Shown in pieces: positions 43,248 through 52,440 of a stretch of 64,000 nucleotides of DNA. The translations under genes and the position numbers were made by a program. The stretch is from Chara braunii (taxonomy: Eukaryota > Streptophyta > Charophyceae > Charales > Characeae): positions 2,347,205 to 2,411,204 of the forward strand of contig BFEA01000080.1 of assembly GCA_003427395.1 (NCBI GenBank). The letters are read 5' to 3'. Numbering within the stretch: position 1 is the stretch's first letter; each line of letters begins with the position of its first letter. A model generated the notes under the pieces. It ran no database searches, was not told the origin of the DNA, and saw only the letters and a program-made list of their open reading frames with translations.

Positions 43248-43251
43248 CTAT

Positions 43252-43525
43252 GGCCAATATCTCTTGATCATTGCAACTGGAACCTCACCCCCATGCTTCA
43301 GAACACAAGAAATGCCAAAACAAACAAACGAGCCTCCGACAATCTCTCTTAATCCAGGCAAGGCGGACCTTGCACCCTCACTTCAAAACACACAAAACCC
43401 CAGATCGCGCAATGGCAGCAATCGTCAAGAGTCCTCACTCTTCCCTGTCAAGTCTCGTCCTCAATCTCTCATTTGACTGTGTGTCTCTTGTTCCTTGAGC
43501 TTACAGGATTGCGCAATGGCAGCAC
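43252..43525. other. Spacer between B2 and A2
   Basis: About 270 bp without coding signal. AGAGTCCTCACTC and CTCAATCTCTCATTT near 43430-43480 recur at 5706-5755. Confidence 0.4.
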
Positions 43526-43603
43526 TCTGAAGGCAACCTAGTAGACATGAACTCTACGGGTCTGTACCCATTGCCACCATCTTGCTGTAACACGGCACCA
43601 ATG
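43526..43603 (-). pseudogene. Inverted RNase H scrap at the A2 left end
   Basis: Read on the minus strand it gives SGIGAVLQQDGGNGYRPVEF then MSTRLPSE, matching A2's own RNase H start at 46486-46565. It abuts gag sequence in the opposite orientation at ~43604. Confidence 0.85.
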
Positions 43604-44102
43604 CCAGAAATCACGTTCGTGTTGCCTTCCAAGCCTTGAAGGAAAAAGCGGTCAGTTTCGCTAGGTCGCTTGCACTCGCTGCTAAATGTGACAATGACAT
43701 GGTCAGATACTCCTCCATTCCTAACTTGAGTGAGTTTTTGTCCGCTGTCCACGAACGCTTTGCAAACGTCACTAAGGGCATTAGGGCGTCTGACAAACTT
43801 CAAACGATCCACACGCCACACTGGAGGAGTGCACGTGCGTTCAAAGCTGCTATGGATGAGCTTGTCGCTCTCCCTGGACATGGAGTCACTGAGACTCAAC
43901 TTGCCCAACTCTTCTATCGCGCCATGCCCGAGAATTTGCACGGCCGCTTCTTCACCACAAAGCCACAACCTGACATGACATACGACACATAATGTCGCGA
44001 GGTTGTTGCTTTTGAGGCCCAGTCCGCGCCAATAACCAATTTCTGGCACAAGGACCTTGCAAGGGCAAAAAGTGAAAGAGTCATACCATCACGAACCAAG
44101 TT
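43604..44102 (+). pseudogene. Gag capsid part (A2)
   Basis: The frame 43636-43992 gives EKAVSFARSLALAAKCDNDM, ERFANVTKGIRASDKLQTIH, DELVALPGHGVTETQLAQLF and MTYDT*, a single stop before CREVVAFEAQ, which A3 reads through. Homology to A3 starts at the junction, so the gag N-terminal coiled coil is missing. Confidence 0.8.
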
Positions 44103-44603
44103 ATGGCCAAGGATAGTCTTATACTTACTCTAGAAGAGGGTGGTCTGGAAAAGGTCACTTATAGAGAGATAGAGTGGGGCATGGACGAGTCAGACAGTAG
44201 TGCAGGTAAGAGGAGTACCTACGTTGTTGTCGCGGTCGGAGGGAGGTCGCAAGGAGGTGGAAGAGGTCAAGGCCGAGGAGGCCAGGCCTCTGGTGGTCGA
44301 GGACAGGGCGGCCAAGGGGTTGGCGGTAGAGGAAACCGCCAAGCGGGAGGCAGGGGTGAAGGTCCCCCGTCAAACCGTCCTCGTGTTGAGCGATCACCTC
44401 CCAGAGGGGGTGGTTGGCACCCTAGTCGGCCTAAGAAGCGGCCCTGGGAGACTTTGGCCATCGAGAGCGAGGATTGGCAGTACGGGATAAACAAACTTCA
44501 ATGCGTGTTCTGCGGTGACACTGGGCACATCATCAAATTTTGCCTGAGGTACATGGGTGCCCGAAGAGCTGTTGCAGAGTCAGCAACAGGCCACCACTGG
44601 TAG
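44103..44603 (+). pseudogene. Gag nucleocapsid (A2)
   Basis: 166 codons open with AKDSLILTLEEGGLEKVTYR and EIEWGMDESDSSAG, then a long Gly/Arg/Gln-rich basic run (residues ~50-105) and PKKRPWETLAIESED. The zinc knuckle CVFCGDTGHIIKFC (44502-44543) is a perfect CX2CX4HX4C. It would bind element RNA. The basic run in place of a second knuckle is a family feature here, also seen in A1 and A3. Confidence 0.85.
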
Positions 44604-44699
44604 GGGTAGCAACTGCCCTTACCTCTAGACTATGTGGAGATGAGTGCACGCGCCAAATAGAAACTCCCATTCCACATATGTCTACGACAGAGGTTGCTG

Positions 44700-45241
44700 G
44701 CCAACATCTAGTTAGTTGTCCAGAGACTGTTTTTGTTAGAGTCTCCCTAGGCACTTCCCTCACAGGCCTGGCAGAAGAATTGAAGGAGACAATGTCGGCC
44801 TGGGCCAAGATGAAGAAAGAAGGTAAGGGGCGGCGATTGATAGCAGATGTAGAGATTTTTAGAGGTAGAGTAGGGGCCCTTAAAGACAATGGAGCCACGT
44901 GTAGCTATATTAGCCGCAAAGCGTTGAAGGAGTTAAAGCTTAGCCTAAAAGTCCAAAAGTTAGAAGAGCATGTAGTCAGTATCCTGGCTGACAACCACAC
45001 AATGCATATCAATAGCTATATTAGCCGCAAAGCGTTGAAGAAGTTAAAGCTTAGCCTAAAAGTCCAAAAGTTAGAAGAGCATGTAGTCAATATCCTGGTT
45101 GACAACCACACAATGCGGATCAAGGATTATGTCGAGGGAGTCCATGCATATTTTCACCTAGAGGCAGATGGGAAGGTAGAGAGAGTTCTCCATTCCCTAA
45201 CTCTCCTCGTCAAAAATGATCTCCCTTTGATATGGTGTTAG
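44700..45241 (+). pseudogene. Protease region with internal duplication (A2)
   Basis: Within the frame 44540-45241, FVRVSLGTSLTGLAEELKET and DVEIFRGRVGALKDNGATCS lead to the presumed active site, where DNGA replaces the canonical D(S/T)GA. The following 37 codons (SYISRKALKELKLSLKVQKL...) are duplicated in frame at 44903-45013 and 45014-45124. The frame ends at a stop where A-type copies would continue ILGxxW (LIWC*). Retropepsin cleaves the gag-pol precursor; this copy is probably inactive. Confidence 0.7.
44903..45124 (+). repeat. 111-bp in-frame tandem duplication in A2 protease
   Basis: Copy 1 is 44903-45013 and copy 2 is 45014-45124, starting AGCTATATTAGCCGCAAAGC. They differ at about seven positions. 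111 is a multiple of three, so the reading frame is kept. Confidence 0.95.
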
Positions 45242-45439
45242 GAATGGTTTAGGGAGAGGCAGCAGGAGCCACAATGCACTTGCGGCAGCATGAGTGTACG
45301 CTTCCTAGTCCTTCAGGTTGCATCAAGAAGGCCCGCCTGTTCCATGTGTCAGGAGTGGATAACTCCCTGGCATATTGTTGTCTAAGCGCTCCTGCGTTTG
45401 TGTGATTAGTTAGAAAGGAGCAGCTAAAATAACAGGTTT

Positions 45440-46255
45440 TTGTAGCCTATGTTAGGACAGTTACTGAGCCTAAGACAGAGGAACCAACCAACCCCATTAT
45501 TGCCAAGTTGCTGGACGAGTACAGAGATTTGTCAGAGGCTCCTTCAGTAGTACCACGTCCCATCCAACATTGCATTGAGATAGAACCTGGCAGTAAAACT
45601 CCCAAAGGAGCAGTTTGTAGAATGTCTCCTAAAGTAGTTGCGCAAGCAGTTAGACGAGCTCCTCGAGAAGGGTTGGGTTAAGCCCAGTTCGTCTCCATTT
45701 GGAACACCTGTTCTATTTGTCCCCCAGAAAGAGGGAGAGTTAAAAATGTGAATTGACTACACGGGTCTGAACGCTATTACAGTCAAGAATGCAAAACCAC
45801 TGCCCCAAATAGATGATATGCTTGACCGGGTGCAGGGCTGCAAGTACTTTACAAAGATAGATTTAAAGCCAAGGTACCATCAGATTGAAGTCCACCCTGA
45901 TGATCAGTACAAGACTGTATTCAGGACTAGGTATGAGCATTATGAGTTTATAGTCATGCCCTTTGGACTAACGAACGCACCGGCCACATTCCAAAGTTGT
46001 ATGAACGATTTGTTTAGGCCGTGGTTAGACAGATTTGTAGTGGTTTATTTAGACGATATCCCTATCTTTAGTAAGACCCTCCAGGAGGATGAGGCTCATC
46101 TGAGGCAGATCTTGGAGAAGTTGCGCGAGGCAAACTTCAAGATCAATGCGAAGAAGTGTGAGTGGGCCAAGACCGAAATCCTATACTTGGGCCACGTCTT
46201 ATATGGAGATGGTATAAAACCTGAGGACAGCAAGATCGCAATGATTAGAGACTAG
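45440..46255 (+). pseudogene. Reverse transcriptase (A2), YLDD intact
   Basis: 45440-45817 is RT start in broken frames (IQHCIEIEPGSKTPKGAV, then shifted; [16 protein letters not shown] has a stop at Cys). 45818-46255 is open: LDRVQGCKYFTKIDLKPRYH, MPFGLTNAPATFQ, VVVYLDDIPIFSKTLQED and LYLGHVLYGDGIKPE. Catalytic YLDD is present, in contrast to YLND in A1. Confidence 0.85.
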
Positions 46256-46937
46256 CCAACTCCTCACACGCTGACAGAACTGTGATCGTTCCTAGGATTG
46301 GCCAATTACTATAGAAAGTTAGAAAGAAGCACTTCGCAGATTGCTAAAGAAAGAAGCAATCTGGAAGTGGGACCAAGACTGCACCTCGTCCATGAAGAAG
46401 TTAAAACGAGCCTTGGTAGAGCACCCAGTCCTCAAGGTAGCTGATCCATCCTTACCCTTTGTCGTCATTACAAAGGCGAGTTAGTATGGCATTGGTGTTG
46501 TGTTACAGCAAGATGATGGCAATGGGTACAGACCCGTAGAGTTCATGTCTGTTAGGTTGCCTTCAGAGAAGGTAGCAACTTCAACTTACGAAAGAGAACT
46601 CTATGCTCTGAGGCAAGCACTAGATCACTGGAGGCATGACTTGCATGGGAGGCACTTCAAAGTTTATTTAGACTGCGAGACACTCAGGTGGCTGAAAACG
46701 CAAGCCAAGATGACACCTAAGCTTACTAGGTGGTTTGCAGAGATAGATCAATTTGACTTTGAGCTCAAACCAGTTAAAGGAAAGTATAACGTGGTAGTCG
46801 ACGCTTTAAGTAGGAGAGCCGACTACTTTGGAGCAGAGAGTGAACCTAACTATCGCACCACGAACGGGTTACTCTTTGAGAAGACGGACGTTGTAGATAA
46901 ACTATGCATTCCCGCCGTGAAGAGATCCGGAGTCTGA
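46256..46937 (+). pseudogene. RNase H (A2)
   Basis: After a stop at RD* (Trp lost) the connection region is broken. 46500-46937 gives LQQDDGNGYRPVEFMSVRLP, YERELYALRQAL, YLDCETLRWLKTQ (the usual DHETL Asp-His is Asp-Cys) and NVVVDALSRRADYF. The first Asp segment precedes the frame near 46465 (ITKAS for TIDAS, so that Asp is lost as well). Confidence 0.8.
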
Positions 46938-47870
46938 TCTTAGGGGAATGTCATGATACAATAGGACACTTCAATGGCAGAAGACATTAGCCAACCTGAC
47001 GCGTGCCTACACATGACCTGGCATGAAAGTTGATTGCATAGGGTACGTGCGCAATTGTAAAGTATGTCAGCGCAACAAAACTACGACGTGGGCTCCATTG
47101 GGTCTTCTCAGACCGTTGCCTGACCCGGAGAGTCTGTGTCCATCGATTTTGTGGATGTTGGGGTCAGGAGTAGGAATGGCAAAAGCCAAGTCATGGTCAT
47201 AGTCGACCGCTTTAGCAAGTATGCAGTTTTTGTTCCTTTTCCTTACGAGGCACGTACAGAGTTAGTTATAGAGTTCTTTGATTCCTGGGTAAGTGAACAT
47301 GGTATTCCGTTATCCATAGTTAGTGATAGGGATACACGGTTTACTAGTCAACACAAGCAGGAGCTTATGCGAGTCTATGGCTCAAAGTTATTGATGTCAT
47401 CCGACCGTCATGCAGAGACTAACGACCAGACTGGGCAGATGAATAAGATCTTGCAGCAAATACTCTGCATGTGTATTAAGACCAGATCAGATTAACTGGG
47501 ATGAGATGCTTCCTAAAGTAGCTAGCGCCTACAATAACAATGTTCATGTAGCTACTTGCCAGACTCCTAACAAGTTGCACAAGTCCTTTAGACCATGCAA
47601 GTCGTTTGAAGGACTGAATTGTGACCAAACACAAAGACTACCACCCGGAACTAGAGAGCTACTTGCCAAACTCCTAATGAGTTGCACAAGTCCTTCAGAC
47701 CATGCAGGTCGTTAGGAGGACTGAATTGTGACCAAACACAAAAATTGCCACCCTCAACTAGAGAGTTTGCCTTACAGCATGAGAAGGAAATTGCAAGGGT
47801 GACCGACAATCTTAGGAAAGCTCAACACAAAATGATAGAGCAAGCTAACAAGCATCGTCGGCCACCATAG
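46938..47870 (+). pseudogene. Integrase (A2), frameshifted by a 107-bp duplication
   Basis: The zinc module is in broken frames: CHDTIGHFNG near 46950 and CKVCQRNKTT near 47060. 47136-47495 holds the core: SIDFVDVGVRSRNGKSQVMV, IVSDRDTRFTSQ and TNDQTGQMNK, where the catalytic Glu of GQTEQMN is replaced by Gly. 47506-47715 and 47682-47870 carry VASAYNNNVHVATCQTPNKL and the basic linker in two phases, because the duplication adds 107 bp. Confidence 0.8.
47551..47765 (+). repeat. 107-bp tandem duplication in A2 integrase
   Basis: Copies start at 47551 and 47658 (GCTACTTGCCA(G/A)ACTCCTAA) and end in AACTAGAGAG. Unit length is not a multiple of three, so it shifts the frame. Confidence 0.93.
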
Positions 47871-48338
47871 TTCCAGGTAGGTGACTTAGTCTGGGTCAAG
47901 TCTAAGTAGTTTGTCCCAGAAGAGAACATCTCACAAAAGTTGTTACCGGCTTACAGGGGATCGTGGCCTGTCCTAGAAGTGAAAGGTGGAGAGGACGAAC
48001 CTTCTTACACAGTAGAAATTCCACCACACCTCCACACATACCCAGTCTTCCATGCGTCCAAGTTACTGCCTTGTGTCACCAGTCAGCAATTTCCATCGCA
48101 TCGATCAATGATTCCGTCGGATATGAATGGCACATACGATATAGATCGCGTTGTGGAAGAGGACGTGTTCAGAACCGGAGGTAAAGGTCGTCCACAAAAG
48201 CAGTATAAAGTCAGGTTCGCTTATCAGGGACCAAAGGACGACCTATGGTTCACAAGAACTGAACTTTTAGAGACTGCTCCTAACATAGTCCATGCCTATA
48301 ACAGAGAAAGGAAAGGTAAAGGTCCCATCTTGCACTAA
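47871..48338 (+). pseudogene. Integrase C-terminus and chromodomain-like tail (A2)
   Basis: After FQVGDLVWVKSK* the frame 47940-48338 reads LPAYRGSWPVLEVKGGEDEP, YTVEIPPHLHTYPVFHASKL and QYKVRFAYQGPKDDLWFTRT then ELLETAPNIV. The end of the frame overlaps nothing else; the LTR follows after 38 bp. Confidence 0.8.
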
Positions 48339-48365
48339 AGTATTCTCGGAGGACCTCGAATTTAG

Positions 48366-48376
48366 GTCGGCAGGAG
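48366..48376 (+). other. Polypurine tract region of A2
   Basis: GTCGGCAGGAG directly before the TGAAAC LTR start. It is less pure than GGTGGGAG in A1, suggesting decay. Confidence 0.45.
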
Positions 48377-49270
48377 TGAAACAATTTTCACCTATTACGG
48401 TGACAGGTGCAGTACCTAGGGCTCGATCCCTAGACCTCCCCTTTACCCATGTACTGTACCCGTTCACCCGTGTTTTTGAACTCGCAACCTGTTTCCTGAA
48501 AGTTGTACGTTCAGCTGTTGTAAATAGTACAGCTGCCAGGGTTTGATCCGTAGGTCTGAGTTTTAGTTGTCATAGGGTCAAAATAGAATGTAGCCGCTGT
48601 TGGTCCGAAAGGTCAAGGTCTGGAGTCTAGGCTAGTCTCCTTGACCCTTCGTAGGTCCTAGGAGTCAGTCCACGACTGAGTCAACGAGGGGCAGTCCTAG
48701 CACAGTCCGCAAAGGGCAGTCCCAGTCCTACCTTGTCGAATCAACGGTACCCAGTCCCAGGTTGCACTTTGTCCAATCAGCAAGTACCATGTGGGACTGT
48801 GCACACCCCGGGCCCAAGGTCCAAGGGCAGACCATCGACGATCCAAAGTATAAACAAAGAGGAAGCGTCAAGTCATTCATTCATTCTGCCTGTGAGCCGT
48901 GCGGAAGCGCTGTCGGAGAGTCTTGTGCCACGGAGGTCTGCAGGAAACCGAAGTAGAACAGGGCTATGGCCGCGAGTTAGCATAGGAGGAAGACAACAAC
49001 CATAGCTGCCCGTAGGTTAGTGTAAGGAGTGTGCGTATAGAGTGTGTGTGTCTACGTGCAGGATATCCAGGATGATCCCAATGAGTGTGTGTGTGTGAAT
49101 AAGTCGCTGGTGGATACAATTGATCTAGTAAGGACAATTGTCTGGCGTTGTGCGCCATAGCCATCAAGACAAGTTTGAATCTGAGTTGTGTCACTCGCCA
49201 CGTTTGCCTCTAAGCTTTGTGTGGGCGCTATACACCAACTGTGTCCGTCATCGAGACAAGTCTGATTGCA
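48377..49270 (+). repeat. A2 3' LTR (894 bp)
   Basis: Starts TGAAACAATTTTCACC and ends GTCTGATTGCA. Same length as the A1 LTR. Carries T-arm-like motifs at ~48418 (AGGGCTCGATCCCTAG) and ~48538 (AGGGTTTGATCC). Confidence 0.85.
48849..48855 (+). promoter_or_regulatory. TATA box of A2 LTR
   Basis: TATAAAC followed by AAAGAGGAAGCG, aligned with TATAAAT in A1 and A3. Confidence 0.5.
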
Positions 49271-49371
49271 AATGGACCATGGTTCAAATATGAAACAGAT
49301 CGGAGCATATACCACATATGATCGTTTGGGGGGCCAGGCGAGGGGGAGCGGGGGGCGTGTTTAGTTAGATT

Positions 49372-49431
<60 letters not shown>

Positions 49432-49512
49432 GCTTTCGCGTGTGCGGTTTTCTCTTTTTTTAAGAAAAAAAAGGTCTTGATGGACCACAAATCAGGGGCT
49501 CGTAGTTAGAAT

Positions 49513-49571
<59 letters not shown>

Positions 49572-49621
49572 NNNNNNNNNNNNNNNNNNNNNNNNNNNNN
49601 NNNNNNNNNNNNNNNNNNNNN

Positions 49622-49658
<37 letters not shown>

Positions 49659-50001
49659 CCCTTCTCTCTCTCTCTCTCTCTCGCGCACGTTTGTTTGTTT
49701 GTTTTTCTTAGGATCTCGATGGAACACGGATAAAATTTGAAATTGAGCGAAGCACATACTATACTTGATCATGTGTGGGGGGAGGGTTGACGTGTAGTTA
49801 GTTAATTTGCGGTGTCTCTCTCTCTCGCGCGCGCGTGCATTTTGTTTATTATTTGAGGGTCTCAGTGGACCACGGATCATCGGATTTGAAACTGATTGGA
49901 GCACATACCACACTCCATGGGATTTGAAACTAATTGGACCAGATACCACACTTCATCGTGTGTGGGGCCGGGCGGGTGGCACATAGTTCGTTAGATTGGG
50001 G

Positions 50002-50040
<39 letters not shown>

Positions 50041-50203
50041 CGCGCGCGCGTGCATTTTTTTTTTTTTGGGTCTTGATGGAACACGGATCAGATATGAAAC
50101 TGATCGGAGGAATACCACATATGATCGTTTGGGGGGGGGGCAGGGGGGAGCGGGGCACATTGTTAGTTAGATTGCTCTCTCTCTCTCTCTCTCTCTCTCC
50201 CCC
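49271..50203. repeat. Tandem array of ~130-200-bp units spaced by CT runs
   Basis: Five or six units share the order: (CT)n, GCGCGCGTGCATTTT or similar, GGTCT(T/C)GATGGACCACGGAT, TGAAACTGATCGGAGCACAT, ACCACA, ATGATCGTTTGGGGG, TAGTTAGTTAGATTG, then (CT)n again. The spacing differs mainly by CT length and small deletions. The array begins right at the end of the A2 LTR. It contains a 50-N gap. Confidence 0.8.
49572..49621. other. Assembly gap (50 N) inside a CT run
   Basis: Fifty N with CT repeats on both sides; probably a nominal gap of unknown true size. Confidence 0.95.
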
Positions 50204-51061
50204 TCGGGCGTTGTCGGGGGACGTGGTGTCCCGGCCCTCCGCTGCGTACCAGACGCCTGCTCACGAACCTCCGCTGCGTACCGGACGCCAGCCCACGATT
50301 CCCAGCGGTATAATAGGCCCCCTCGTCACAGATCTATGTGGCGCACCAGGCAACTTGGATTGCTTCCTGCTACGGGACAGCTCCAGTCGGTGCTCCTACT
50401 CGCAAAAGAAGGGGGTGCGCCACTGGGCTTTCCTTTGGTCCATGCAGGCTCAGCGCCCTGATGTACAGCGGAGCACCACTGGCCTGTGGTTGTGGTAGCC
50501 GCTGGGCTCGCCCAGGGACGCAAAAGTAGAGGGACCCGCGCGGTTTTTTTTACTGCGCGCCAAGTCTCCTCTGGTTGAGTTATGGGACGAGCCTAATAGT
50601 CACAATCAAAGTGAAAAGAAAAGGGGAAAAGAAAACGGAAAAGAAAAGGGGGAACTGGAAGTGCCATTTTCCAGACTGCGGTATTGCTAAATTGGAAGGT
50701 CTGAAATGATTGCGGCGCTATATATTTTATTTCTTTTCTTTTGTTGCCAATTTGAATTTGCCCCCTTTTCTGTCACTTCGCGGGGGAACGAACGGTTCAG
50801 TTTCGAATTCGTAATTGCACGTGGGCGGCTCAGACTGCCCGACCCCTCGAGTTTTAGTCGTTCTAGGGTTAAGTATTGTGTAGGACCCCAAAAGAGGGGC
50901 AACCCGTGGCCGCTTTGGTAGGAGGCTTATCAGCCCCCCGAGGAAGGTCACAAGCCCCCTCCTTGCCATCGAATGCGGGTACCCATCAAGTGAAGTCCGG
51001 TGGCCTTTTCAAGGAAGGAAAGGCCGGTCGGTATCCCGTTATGGGACCACTGTGCCTGCCT

Positions 51062-51530
51062 ACTATGAATTCCCCCCGGCGGCCATGCGCGGCCTAGGCC
51101 GCGACCCCACAGCCATGGCCGCGGTCCGCGGCCATTGAAAAAAAAAAAAAAACAATGCAAAAAATTCTGGAAAAAACATATGTTATGCAGAAAAGTATAC
51201 TAAATAACTTTTGCCTTGTGGTCCCTATCCAAAGCCTTTACTGAAATTAAAACAAAAAAACACAAGTCTCATAGTTTTTCTTTAAAAAAAAAAAAAAGAA
51301 CAGCTTTTGCCTTAGGGAAATTAGTTTTTGAATTTTTAAAATTCAAAGACGAAGTCAAACAATAACATAAAAAAATGCACAATTTAGATCTCGAAAAGAT
51401 CTACAACACCATATTTTTTGTTTTTGTTTTGAGAACTTTTTGAAGTATAAAAAAATTCCCTGAAAGTCGCGGCCGTGATCACGGCCGCCTCTGAGTTTGA
51501 CCCCGCGGCCGCGGCCGCGGGTGATACATA
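51062..51530. mobile_element. Insertion with palindromic GC-rich ends (469 bp)
   Basis: GCCTGCCT flanks it on both sides (51054-51061 and 51531-51538), and copy 1 of the host repeat shows the empty site. Each end is built of perfect palindromes: CGCGGCCTAGGCCGCG near 51088 at the left; GCGGCCGTGATCACGGCCGC (51469-51488) and CCGCGGCCGCGGCCGCGG at the right. The centre is AT-rich with A runs and no long frame. An 8-bp duplication suits a non-autonomous hAT-like element. Confidence 0.7.
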
Positions 51531-51713
51531 GCCTGCCTGCCTGCAGTCTTTTCAATACTAAGGTGAGTAGGATGTGGGCGCTGATGACAGGCGAACATAG
51601 AATAGTGACCGTTGAGGTGCACCACTTAGTGAAGTTTTCTATTTTATTTATTATCATAAAAATCTAATTTGGTTCCCCATTTAGTACACAGGGATCGCGG
51701 TACATGGTAATCC

Positions 51714-51722
51714 CATAAAAGG
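51714..51722 (+). promoter_or_regulatory. TATA-like box of the 2.2-kb repeat (copy 2)
   Basis: CATAAAAGG, aligned with TATAAAAGAG in copy 1. The first T is changed. Confidence 0.35.
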
Positions 51723-52024
51723 AGAAGTTGTCGCATTACTCGCTATTGGCCAGTAGGTGCACACTAGAAGCTTCACTGTCCTTACGCTGGCAATTTGAGA
51801 TAGAAGGGCGGATCAGTGAGGTGTTCAGGTGGTAAGCTATCTGTGTGTGCGTGCGTCAGCTACCAAGCTCCAACTATTTCAAAAAGTGTGTGGCTATGGA
51901 GTGCCGAAAGGGACTGGAAGGCTATAGGCCAGACTATTAGCGACTCTTGGTACGTTGGGCCTTGGTATCCGTAGAAGGTCCCTGGATCACAATTATCCTA
52001 AACTTTGACAGGGAGGATGCTTAG

Positions 52025-52297
52025 TTGAAGATCAATGTCGATGGGGGTAGAGAGGCAGAAATGAGACAAGACCAAAAGTTGCAGGCTGCAATCACCGAGG
52101 TTAAAAACAGGGCGGAGAGGAGGCTTCGGCAGGACGACATTACAGCTCAAATAGAGGTTACTATCGCTTACCACGAGACAAAACCTTCGACTGGGACCAT
52201 AGAGAGGGTACAGAGGGACATGGATTGTGACTCAAAAGTGGAGAGTGAAGAGAGTGACGCGGAGACGCGATCATGGCATGGGTTGGACCAGTGGTGA
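52025..52297 (+). pseudogene. Acidic ORF of the 2.2-kb repeat, second copy
   Basis: 90 codons from KINVDGGREAEMRQDQKLQA to SWHGLDQW. The homologous frame continues upstream (LNFDREDA) but a stop separates it from KIN, and a stop follows DQW where copy 1 reads on (QKNHSP). Unrecognised family; see the frame at 10713-11198. Confidence 0.45.
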
Positions 52298-52440
52298 CAA
52301 GACCATCCACCAGCAGTGCTTGTGGAGGATGGCCAAGAGGCCTGTTCACGACGGAGGTGGTGAGGCCACGAGGTACTTACAAGCAGTAGAGAGAGAGGGG
52401 GCTTCAGGGAGGTACACAGCGTGCGACGCACACTAGGGTT

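Larger units (their letters stand above)
43526..49270 (+). mobile_element. Ty3/gypsy element A2 (family A), 5' truncated
   Basis: Plus-strand order: gag (from mid-capsid), zinc knuckle, protease, RT, RNase H, integrase, chromodomain-like tail, PPT and 3' LTR. There is no 5' LTR, PBS or leader; the left end is an inverted scrap of RNase H. RT keeps YLDD and its conserved motifs, but frames are broken at many points. Two internal tandem duplications are described separately. Confidence 0.88.
50204..52440 (+). mobile_element. Unnamed 2.2-kb dispersed repeat, copy 2
   Basis: Starts near TGTCGGGGGACGTGGTGTCC and matches copy 1 (12812-10600, reversed) along its length. Shared parts are CCTCCGCTGCGTACCAGACG, the Lys/Arg-rich pseudo-coding module at 50330-50530, CGGTATCCCGTTATGGGACC (51030), the TATA-like box (51714) and the acidic ORF (52025-52297). 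It is interrupted by a 469-bp insertion at 51062-51530 that copy 1 lacks. The right limit is set by loss of similarity, so it is approximate. Confidence 0.55.

Noticed and set aside
49271-49310. A PBS for a new element right after the A2 LTR
   Set aside because: The sequence after the LTR belongs to the tandem array and does not match TGGTATC(A/G)GAG in the correct orientation.
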